From NCBI RefSeq assembly GCF_963678635.1, contig NC_087070.1, positions 22,245,419-22,309,418 of the forward strand: a stretch of DNA of 64,000 bases, in the 5' to 3' direction. The first letter of the stretch is position 1, and the number at the start of each line of letters is the position of its first letter. Below, one piece after another: positions 54,900 through 64,000 of this stretch. The notes under the pieces are model-generated. The model was given only the letters and a program-made list of their open reading frames with translations. It was not told the DNA's origin and did no database searches. This DNA comes from Symsagittifera roscoffensis (taxonomy: Eukaryota > Xenacoelomorpha > Acoela > Convolutidae). A program made the translations under genes and the position numbers.

Positions 54900-56400
54900 A
54901 CGCTTCTCTTTAGTCTCTTTTTGTCTGAAACGGTAGTTATCCCAACTCAATTTGTTTTGGTTTTTAAACACAGATAAGTTAGATGATTCAGTGTTCGGTG
55001 TTTTCTTCATTTGTATCTCAATAGCTGTGTGTGTTGATAGCTTTGTTCCTGTGTGTGGTGTACTTCTCAGGTTTTTATCAGATCTGTGACATCTGATTCT
55101 AGTTTCTATGGTTTATTTACGGGGTCTACTCTCACTATTTTTAGTCTTGTTTTTTAACTTTTGCTCGAACCTTACAACAAGTCCTATTGCTCTGTGGTCG
55201 TCTACCGGCGAAAAATTTTTTTTTTCTTGTTTTCTTTGTTATTTAATTTCAATTTTTTGCTCTGATTTTTGCGCTTAGTTTTTGTTAGTTTTTCTGGATA
55301 AACCGATATTCAGAATTGCCCGGGATGTTCAAAAATACTAGTCATACAATTTCCTTATATGGAAAAATGCTAGTCATACACTTCCCATACAATTCGATAC
55401 GTACAGAAAACTGCATGAAAGGTCTATGATTAGTATTTTTTCATATCAGGAAATTGTATGACTAGCATTTTTTTTCATTTATGAAAAGTGTATGACTAGC
55501 ATTTTTTCATATATGGAAATTGAAAATTTAGAACCTATCTACGATCTGGAGTTTTTTTATTCTTTTTTTTCAAATTTGGTTTTTTTTTCTAAAAAAACGC
55601 TAGTCATGCAATTTTCATTCATGGAAATTGTATGACTAGTGTTTTTTTGCAAAAAACAAAAATAAAAAAGTCAAATTTTCAGTTGTAGCAGCCCAAAAAA
55701 CGCTTAAACGTTTTGCCAGCAGTCGAATTGATTGTTCAAAGCGTTTTTTTTTCACAAAAAAATGCTAATCATACAATTTCCATATATAGAAATTGTATGA
55801 GTAGCATTTTTTTCATTTATTTTTTTCCTTTTTTATAAAAAGATACCAATTTCGATAACAAAACAACAATAAAAAAATACCTTTGAAGTTCGATTAAACA
55901 AAGTTTGCAAAAATGTATGAAAATTGTATGACTAGCATTTTTCCATAGACTAAGTGTATGAAATTGTATGATTAGCATTTTTGGTTTATGGAGGTCATCC
56001 CAGGTTGCTTTGGCGAAACTTGGTAGAGGTATTCACCGTTGCGTTTCTGGCTACCTTGTGGATGGGTAATTAGAAAACCTTTCAGTGGCTTCCAGTATAA
56101 ATGCATTTTTGTTCAGTGTGTCCGGAATCGGACCTGCAAAATCTAATTGAATTTCCTCGTTTGGTTTTAAGACCTTATCTAACTCCTAGTGGTGTGCTTT
56201 TTCCCTATGGCTGCTTTTGAGTTTTCTAAATTTTTCCCAGCATTTTTTGCAGTTCTGTCGTTTGCCTTTTTTCATTGGTGGATGTATACCACTATACCAA
56301 GCATGGTGTCCAACCCGAATGCATGAGTTGAGTACTGTGTCGGGGAGTTGTATCGGCCTAACCACTGGGTCATCCTTAATCAAAATTTGGTCTCATACAC
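54900..56400 (-). pseudogene. G2 integrase remnant, split by a palindrome array
   Basis: The finger region is WYSGIHPPMKKGKRQNCKKC (56,330-56,240), followed by KPNEEIQLDFAGPIPD (56,165-56,115) with the first catalytic Asp. After the array at 55,317-56,003 the coding sense resumes with GDDHRAIGLVVRFEQKLK (about 55,200), the block that normally holds the catalytic Glu, here replaced by Val. Stops and shifts are frequent. Basic sequence below 54.7 kb may be the C-terminal tail. Confidence 0.65.
55317..56003. repeat. Array of short palindromic repeats in the G2 integrase
   Basis: About eleven copies of a 22-bp motif AAATTGTATGACTAGCATTT in both orientations, often as facing pairs that can form hairpins (for example 55755-55808). 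The ends CCCGGGATG and CATCCCAGG form an imperfect inverted pair. Looks like a foldback-type insertion. Confidence 0.75.
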
Positions 56401-56681
56401 TTACGCGGTTCCTGAAATTTAAAAAAACAATGTCCTTGCGATTGCTTGAAGATTGCTTGATTGAAACGTAAATTACTGGCCCCAAGTTTTTGTCTGAATT
56501 CCGTATCCTAATCCTTCATTGAATTTCTTCTGTCAGAGGGGTGTTTCTTCTTCTCCTTGTTGTAATTGTACCTTGAGTTGCCTTGCTTTAGTTATGTCTT
56601 TCGTTTGCATCTCATGTTGCTTCCATTCGGAGACATTAATTTTGGGCCCGCCCGGTGTTAGATTAATGACCTATCTGGTTT

Positions 56682-56809
56682 TACGGTTAGTCACGTGAGT
56701 TCAATCGCTTCTTGATATTGGATTGGCATATCCTCCAGTCCGTTGTTTGAAATTGGTATGTTTCTGTAGTTTTCCCTTGCGCTAGGATAAAAATGCTTTC
56801 ATCCCTAAC
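56682..56809 (-). repeat. G2 tandem unit 0, partial
   Basis: Fragment starting TTTTACGGTTAGTCACGTG that matches 57236-57355, 59370-59490 and 62064-62180. It joins directly to unit 1. Confidence 0.65.
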
Positions 56810-56947
56810 CCTGCTATTGACACATCACATACAATCCTAGTTCTAGGTTTTTGTCGAAATGTCATTTTTCTAAAACTTTAACGACAATTTTGTGTATTTT
56901 GAAACAAACTTCGTTAATTTTCGCACCATTTAAATTTATGGTTCAAT

Positions 56948-57252
56948 TCAGTAGGGTCTCTTTTGAGCTGTCTCTGATGCAAAACTGAGGATGTGTTTTG
57001 CTAAACGATGTATAGACACCAGGAAAATTTTTTCAGTTGTTTGTCGTAGGTGAATTGAGATTTTCGAGTGCCTCTGTTTTCTCTGTTCAAGGTCTGATCC
57101 TCGTTGCATTGATGGTAAATTCCAACTATTCCACTTGATTTCAGACGCATTTGCATGTATGACAAATTTTCCGCTGGGTTTTTTGTTTGCTTCCATTTTG
57201 AAACGATGAATATGTCATCCAGATATGCAAATGACTTTTTACGGTTAGTCAT
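56948..57252 (-). pseudogene. G2 RT fragment, unit 1
   Basis: FAYLDDIFIVSKW contains a YLDD active-site motif. It continues in a shifted frame as the post-active-site connection with EIKWNSWNLPSM and SIHRLAKHILSFA, typical of gypsy RT. Confidence 0.7.
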
Positions 57253-57639
57253 GTGAGTTCAATCGCCTATTGCTACTTGGTTGGCTTATCATCCAGTCCG
57301 TTGTTTGAAAGTGGTATGTTACTAGTTACGAGTATCCCTCGCGCTAGCATAAAATTTTTAATTTAAGTTCTTTTTCCAAATATAGTTGTGCATTCGAGTT
57401 TTGAGAAAAAAAATCCCAATTTGAACTGGTAACTAATTCATTCTCCGACATTGCGCAGTAGGAGCTCTTTGTTTGGCAATTGAAGCTTGTTTTTGTGGAT
57501 TGTTTTTTTGATTTATTTTGAGTCAGATTTTAATTGGGCTGATGAAAAAATTGTCAATACATTTTCTAGCTTTTTCACTTGTTCTTGGTCAATTATTGCA
57601 CTTGTTTAAACTTTTTCGTTTCCTGTTCCACTTTTTCAT

Positions 57640-57876
57640 CTAGGTGAGTGGGTACTCTCCCATCTTTTTTTTGAACAGCCTTGCAATTTTTTTTACCAAT
57701 TCAATCTTCATGATATGGTGTTTGTCCAAGGATGCATTATATATCCCGCCTATGAGCATATGGTAGGCATCTTCATTAGGCATTGGCTTCCATGTGTCGC
57801 CGTTCACCATTTTCTGAAAGTTTGCCAAAACGTGTCTGTTTGAAAATGACGTAGGGATTCCAATGTCTGCAATCAC
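57640..57876 (-). pseudogene. G2 protease-like fragment, unit 1
   Basis: MIADIGIPTSFSNRHVLANF resembles a decayed retropepsin active site (DIGIPTSF where DTGSPVSF-like motifs are usual), followed by a region leading to RT. Repeated at 59777-60010. By eye only. Confidence 0.45.
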
Positions 57877-59083
57877 TACAATTTTATCTTCTGTTGTTTC
57901 TCAGTAGCCTCAAAAACTGCCCGTTCAAATCTCCTTCTTTGAATGAGGCTGTAGTTTTGTCATTTAAATGATGGCTAAGATGGTAAAGCTAACCTGGTGT
58001 TGTGTTTTTCATCCATTAGCTAATTTCAAGTCCTGTTGATCTGGTCACAGCTCTAATTCAGTTTTTCTCTATCTTTGACGTAGAGAACAATCGAAGTGCG
58101 GCAGACTGTCTGATAATGTCAACTTCTACCTTACTTGGAACAGATTTTATTTTTGGCAAGTCATGACTGAAAACTGAGTTTCCATACCTATTACAGCATT
58201 TGTTTTGTCATTGGACTCGGATGCCATGCGGTCCGCGTTGTTCGTGTTGACTTTGATGACGATTTGACAAAACAGGGTATTTTCTTCGCCCATTGCTTTT
58301 TTCATTCGTTTGTTCGTGTTTGTTCGTTCCTTCGTTGATTATTCAACGCATTTGGATGTTTATTGTTATTTTGATTTCCAGAGTTGAAGTGTCCTTGACA
58401 ATTTCTTATGTCTTCGCGTCTTATAGCAGCTCCTTCAATATCTTTTCATTCAGCGTAGATGCTGTGATCAATACTCGCACCAATTCATCCTTTCAGTCCC
58501 AACAATCTGCTTTTGGTGCAAGTTAAACCAATTCCGCATTGAACTACCCGAGTGATCGTTTTTTCCTGGATGCTTCAAATAACGTTTGAATTCAATTATC
58601 TACTCTGTGACAAAGGCGTTAGCGAGCTCGGCCCATAGGTAATGGTTGAAAATGTTATAAGATCTATTGTTACTTATCGATACTAGCAAATTCTAGAGAA
58701 GGACCTAGCTCTCGAGGTGAAGTTTCTACAAAAAAATCTGAATGAATTGCATTATTAAATACACGAAAAACATTAGCAACTTCGATCTGGTTGATCTTGA
58801 TTGCGCTGTCTTTGCTTTTGTTGACCAACCAATTTACCCATAAGAACTCCACCTCTTTGCTTGAGTACTTTATTTTATGAGCGTTAAAAAAATTTGACGC
58901 CTGGGAAACTGGTAGCCACCCTTTAAAAGATTTTTATTCTAAAACCATCCCTAACCCTGCTATTGACACATCACATACAATCCTAGTTCTAGGTTTTTGT
59001 CGAAATGTCAATTTTCTAAAATTTTAACGACAATTTTGTGTAATTTTGAAACAAACTTCCTAAAATTTCACACTATTTAAAAA

Positions 59084-59390
59084 TTATGGATTAAATCAGT
59101 AGGGTCTCATTTGGGCTGTCTCTAATGAAAAACTGAGGAGGATGTGTTTTGCTAAATGATGTATGGACCCCAGGAAAATTTTTTCGATTGTTTGTCGTAG
59201 GTGCCCTGAGATTTTTGAGTGCCTCTGTTTTCTCTGTTCAAGGTCTGATCCTCGTTGCATTGATGGTAAATTTCAGACGCATTTGCATGTATGACAAATT
59301 TTCCGCTGGGTTTTTTGTTTGCTTCCATTTTGAAATGATGAATATGTCATCCAGATATGCAAATGACTTTTTACGGTTAGTCATGTGAGT
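59084..59390 (-). pseudogene. G2 RT fragment, unit 2
   Basis: Same fragment as in unit 1, with an 18-bp-scale deletion and substitutions. Confidence 0.65.
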
Positions 59391-59776
59391 TCAATCGCCT
59401 ATTGCTACTTGGTTGGCTTATCATCCAGTCCGTTGTTTGAAAGTGCTATGTTACTAGTTAAGAATTTACCTTGCGTTAAGATAAAAATTTTAATTTAAGT
59501 TCTTTGTCCAAATATAGTTGTGCATTCGAGTTTTGAGAAAAAAAATCCCAATTTGAACTGGTAACTAATTCATTCTCCGACATTGCGCAGTAGGAGCTCT
59601 TTGTTTGGCAATTGAAGCTTGTTTTTGTGGATTGTTTTTTTGATTTATTTTGAGTCAGATTTTAATTGGGCTGATGAAAAAATTGTCAATACATTTTCTA
59701 GCTTTTTCACTTGTTCTTGGTCAATTATTGCCTTTGTTTATACTTTTTCGTTTCCTGTTCCACTTTTTCATCTAGG

Positions 59777-60010
59777 TCAGTGGGTACTCTCCCAGCTTTT
59801 TTTTTGAACAACCTGGCAACTTTTTTTTACCAATTCCATCTTCATGATATGGTTATTGTCCAAGGATGCATTATATATCCCGCCTATGAGCATATGGTAG
59901 GCATCTTCATTAGGCATTGGCTTCCGTGTGTCGCCGTTCACCATTTTCTGAAAGTTTGCCAAAACGTGTCTGTTTGAAAATGACGTAGGGATTCCAATGT
60001 CTGCAATCAC
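59777..60010 (-). pseudogene. G2 protease-like fragment, unit 2
   Basis: Near copy of 57640-57876, with a frameshift near the end. Confidence 0.45.
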
Positions 60011-61620
60011 TACAATTTTATCTTCTGTTGTTTCTCAGTAGCCTCAAAAACTGCCCGTTCAAATCTCCTTCTTTGAATGAGGCTGTAGTTTTGTCATTTA
60101 AATGATGGCTAAGATGGTAAAGCTAACCTGGTGTAGTGTTTCTCATCCATTGGCTAATTTCAAGTCCTGTTGATCTAATTCAGTTTTTCTCTATCTTTGA
60201 CGTAGAGAACAATCGAAGTGCGGCAGACTGTCTGATAATGTCAACTTCTACCTTACTTGGAACAGATTTTATTTTTGGCAAGTCATGACTGAAAACTGAG
60301 TTTCCATACCTATTACAGCATTTGTTTTGTCATTGGACTCGGATGCCATGCGGTCCGCGTTGTTCGTGTTGACTTTGATGACGATTTGACAAAACAGGGT
60401 ATTTTCTTCGCCCATTGCTTTTTTCATTCGTTTGTTCGTGTTTGTTCGTTCCTTCGTTGATTATTCAATGCATTTGAATGTTTATTGTTATTTTGATTTC
60501 CAGAGTTGAGGTGTCCTTGACAGTTTCTTATGTCTTCGCGTCTTATAGCAGCTCCTTCAATATCTTTTCATTCAGCGTAGATGCTGTGATCAATACTCGC
60601 ACCAATTCATCCTTTCATTCCCAACAATCTGCTTTTGGTGCAAGTTTAACCAATTCCGCATTGAACTACCCGAGTGATCGTTTTTTCCTGGATGCTTCAA
60701 ATAACGTTCGAATTCAATTATCTACTCTGCGAAAAAGGCGTCAACGAGCTCGGTCTATAGGTCCCTTGAGGAAATTAGGTAGATATCGATATCCGTTTTG
60801 CGTTGTCAAAAGTGTATCTGGACCTCTTGTCCCAGGCATAGGTACTTATAACTGTTTGCATTTGAGTCTGCGCTATCTCATGGGTCTGATCTAGAGATTA
60901 AGTTTCTGGTTTTTGCTTTTGACCGGGTCCTTCGGTTTTGTATCTGATACGCTTTACCTGGTTTCGATATTGTCTGTCACGTCTTAGTGTCCTTGTCACC
61001 CTTTCTATGACTTCCTCGAACAGTGATGTTGCTGGCATGACCTGCGTCTTTGGTCTGTTTTGTAGTAGTAGTTGAATATTTTTTTCTTAGGAAAAATTCG
61101 TCATTTGGAGTCTCATGAACCAATTAGAGTACTCGACTATTGGTTCTGTTGTATGTCGGTACCAGAATGCGTGTCAGTGCTCAATGTTTTCAATTGATTC
61201 TTCGGATCTTGACCTAATGACTGCGCCAAATCACACTTGTTTTATATGTCCGCTACACCTACTGATATCGCCAGTGGGTGCTGCCTACTAGTGTTTAAGA
61301 TCGACTCTCTTTTCTTTCTCGGGTAATGGTTGAAAATGTTATAAGATCTATTGTTACTTATCTATACTAGCAAATTCTAGAGAAGGACCTAGCTCTCAAG
61401 GTGAAGTTTCTACAAAAAAATCTGCATTATTAAATAGACGAAAAACATTAGCAACTTCGATCTGGTTGATCTTGTTTGCGCTGTCTTTGCTTTTGTTGAC
61501 CAACCAATTTACCCATAAGAGCTCCAACTCTTAGCTTGAGTACTTTATTTTATGAGCGTTAAAAAAATTTGACGCCTGGGAATTTGGTACCCACCCTTTA
61601 AAAGATTTTTATTCTAAAAC

Positions 61621-64000
61621 CATCCCTAACCCTGCTATTGAAACATCACATACAATCCTAGTTCTAGGTTTTTTGTCGAAATGTCAATTTTATAAAATTT
61701 TAACGACAATTTTGTGTAATTTTGAAACAAATTTCCTAAATTTTCACACCATTTAAATTTTTGGTACAATTCAGTAGGGTCTTATTTGGGCTGGCTCTAA
61801 TGCAAAATTGAGGAGGATGTGTTTTGCTAAACGATGTATGGACCGCAGGAAAATTTTTTCAATTGTTTGTCGTAGGTGCCTTGAGATTTTGGAGTGCCTC
61901 TTTTTTCTCTGTCGAAGGTCTGATCCTCGTTGCATTGATGGTAAATTCCAACCATTCCACTTGATTGCAGCAGCATTTGCATGTATGACAAATTTTCCGC
62001 TGGGTTTTTTGTTTTCTTTCATTTCGAAACGATGAATATGTCATCCAGATATGCAAATGAGTTTTTACGGTTTGTCATGTGAGTTCAATCGCTAATTGCT
62101 ATTTGATTGGCTTATCATCCAGTCCGTTGTTTGAAAGTGGTATGTTACTAGTTACGAGTATCCCTTGCGCTAGCATAAAATTTTTAATTTAAGTTCTTTT
62201 TCCAAATATAGTTGTGCATTCGAGTTTTGAGAAAAAAAATAATCCCGATTTGAACTGGTAATTAATTCATTCTCCGACATTGTCCAGTAGGAGCTCTTTG
62301 TTTGGTGTTTGAAGCTTGTCTTTGTGGATTAATTTTTTGATTTATTTTGAGTCAGATTTTAATTGGGCTGATGAAAAAATTGTCAATACATTTTTCTACC
62401 TTTTTCACTTGTTCTTGGTCAATAATTGCACTTGTTTAATGTTTTTCGTTTCCTGTTCCACTTTTCATCTAGGTGAATGGATACTCTCCCAGCTTTATTT
62501 TGAATCTGCAATTTTTTTAACCAATTTCATCTTCATGATATGGTGCTTATCCAAGGATGCAATATATATCCCGCCTATGAGCACATGAGAGTCATCTTCA
62601 TTAGGAATTGGCTTTCATGTGTCTGAAAATTTGACGCTATGTATCTGTTTGGAAATGACGCAGGGATTCCACTGTCTGCAATCTCTACAATTTTATGTCC
62701 TGATGTTTTTAGCATCACTAACTTTCCGTTCGATTCTTCTTCTTCGAACGAGGCTGCAATATCGTCCTGGAAAGTTTAATTGATGACTAAAATGCTAAAG
62801 ATAACCTTTTTTTATCGTTTCCCACCTATTTGCTAAAGCAAATTTTGCAAATGCGACTTGAACCACTTTCAAGTCCTGTTGATCTGGTCACGGCTCTAGT
62901 TCAGTTTTTCTCTTTCTTTGACGTAGAGAACAATCGAAGTGCGGCAGACTATCTGTTAATGTCAATTTCTACCACACTTGGAACAAATTTTTATCTTTGG
63001 CTAGGCATGTCTGAAAATGCTCCGCGAAGATTTAGTTTCTACACCTATAACAACATTTGTTTTGTCATTGGACTCGGGTGCCATGTCTTCCGCGTTGTTC
63101 GTGTTGATCTTGATATCGATTTGAAAAATTAGGAGCATATCTTCGCGCACTGCTTTTTTCATGTGTTTGCTCGTTCGTTCGTTGATTATTGAACGCAATG
63201 GAGTGTTTAATGTTAGTTTGGTTGCCAGAGTGGAAGTGTCCTTGACAATTTTTTGTGTCTTCGCGTCTTATAGTAGCTCCTTCAATATATTTTCATTCAG
63301 CGTAGGTGCTGTGATCAATACTCGCACCAATTCATCCTTTCAGTCCCAACAATCTGCTTTTGGTGCAAGTTTAACCAATTCCGCATTGAACTACCCGAGT
63401 GATCGTTTTTTCCTGGATGCTTCAAATAACGTTCGAATTCAATTATCTACTCTGTGACAAAGGCGTCAGCGAGCTCGGCCCATAGGTTCCTTCAGGAAAA
63501 CAGGTGGATATCGATATCCGTTTTACGCTGTCAAAAGTGTATCTGGACCTCTTGTCCCAGACATAGGTTCGTATAACTTTTTGCTATTGAGTCTGCTACC
63601 TCATGGGACTGATCCAGAGAGTAAGTTTCTGGTTTTTGCTTTTGACCGGGTCCTTCGGTTTTGTATCTGATGCGCTTTACCTGGTTTCGATATTGTCTGT
63701 CACGTCTTAGTGTCCTTGTCACCCTTTCTATGACTTCCTCGAACAGTGATGTTGCTGGCATGACCTGCGTCTTTGGTCTGTTTTGTAGTAGTAGTTGAAT
63801 ATTTTTTTCTTAGGCAAAATTCGTCATTTGGAGTCTCATGAACCAATTAGAGTACTCGACTATTGGTTCTGTTGTATGTCGGTACCAGAATGCGTGTCAG
63901 TGCCCAATGTTTTCAATTGATTATTTTCAAGTGCCTTTGCTTTTCTTCGCGTCGTTCAGTTTTGTATCTGATACGTTTTTCCTGGTTTCGATATTGTCTG
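61621..64000 (-). repeat. G2 tandem unit 3, cut by the window end
   Basis: Begins CATCCCTAACCCTGC. It is more diverged in the middle (62,300-63,150) than units 1 and 2. Near 63,960 a stretch resembling 63,650 starts again, so more repeats may follow. Confidence 0.75.
61759..62068 (-). pseudogene. G2 RT fragment, unit 3
   Basis: Contains QVEWLEFTINATRIRPSTEK and SIHRLAKHILLNFALEP, the RT connection, in two frames. This copy keeps the EWLxFTI block better than units 1 and 2. Confidence 0.68.

Larger units (their letters stand above)
56810..58945 (-). repeat. G2 tandem unit 1 (2,136 bp)
   Basis: Begins CATCCCTAACCCTGC on the plus strand. Compared with unit 2 it lacks a segment of about 540 bp (corresponding to about 60760-61325). 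Confidence 0.8.
58946..61620 (-). repeat. G2 tandem unit 2 (2,675 bp)
   Basis: Begins CATCCCTAACCCTGC; the longest complete unit. Includes RT (59,084-59,390) and protease-like (60,010-59,777) remnants. Confidence 0.8.
54000..64000 (-). mobile_element. Gypsy remnant G2 with tandem-amplified protease-RT region
   Basis: Minus-strand order from 64 kb down is protease-like, RT and RT-connection fragments repeated in units of 2.1-2.7 kb, then integrase fragments (56.4-54.9 kb). All are broken. Motifs differ from E1/E2 and G1, so it is a third lineage or a divergent relative. No LTR is seen; the element runs off the window end. Confidence 0.7.

Noticed and set aside
55317-56003. CRISPR-like array
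   Set aside because: Repeats face both ways, spacing is irregular, spacers are not unique inserts, and the setting is eukaryotic.

Overview
This is an AT-rich eukaryotic, probably invertebrate metazoan, repeat region. I see no rRNA, tRNA gene, CRISPR array or prokaryotic operon, and no host gene I can name. Almost everything readable is transposable element sequence: Ty3/gypsy-type LTR retrotransposons on both strands, a foldback/MITE family, a hAT-type MITE and several palindrome-rich arrays. I cannot assign a species.

Layout. 1-4.48 kb: unassigned DNA with a 1.55 kb foldback element. 4,485-11,016 (+): full-length gypsy element E1 with 5-bp target duplication, about 1.5% LTR divergence and a broken gag-pol. 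11.0-11.6 kb: short spacer with one unassigned reading frame. 11,620-34,550 (-): giant 22.9 kb LTR element G1 with gag, pol, a proline/serine-rich frame, an envelope-like glycoprotein and an extra 3' frame. It carries a 3.33 kb tandem duplication (pol tail to mid-env) and a 1.38 kb tandem duplication next to its 3' LTR. All its genes are broken. 34,743-35,268: hAT-type MITE with 8-bp target duplication. 35,977-43,676 (+): E2, a sister of E1, with 5-bp target duplication, 1% LTR divergence and an internal 1,046-bp tandem duplication. 43.7-46.2 kb: three solo copies of the foldback arm. 47.4-49.9 kb (-): decayed relative of E1/E2. 50-54 kb: unassigned DNA with a G-rich tract, palindromes and one possible host exon. 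54-64 kb (-): remnant of a third gypsy lineage (G2), with its protease-RT part amplified in tandem and its integrase split by a palindrome array.

How parts relate. In E1 and E2 the last base of the 5' LTR is the first base of the gag ATG, so the tRNA primer-binding site lies inside the gag reading frame. Comparing the two copies, whose breaks fall in different places, suggests one long gag-protease-RT-RNase H-integrase-tail polyprotein. G1 has retrovirus-like order (gag, pol, env) plus an unidentified fourth gene; its RT and integrase catalytic motifs are mutated. All functional calls come from motifs read by eye and no database search was run.
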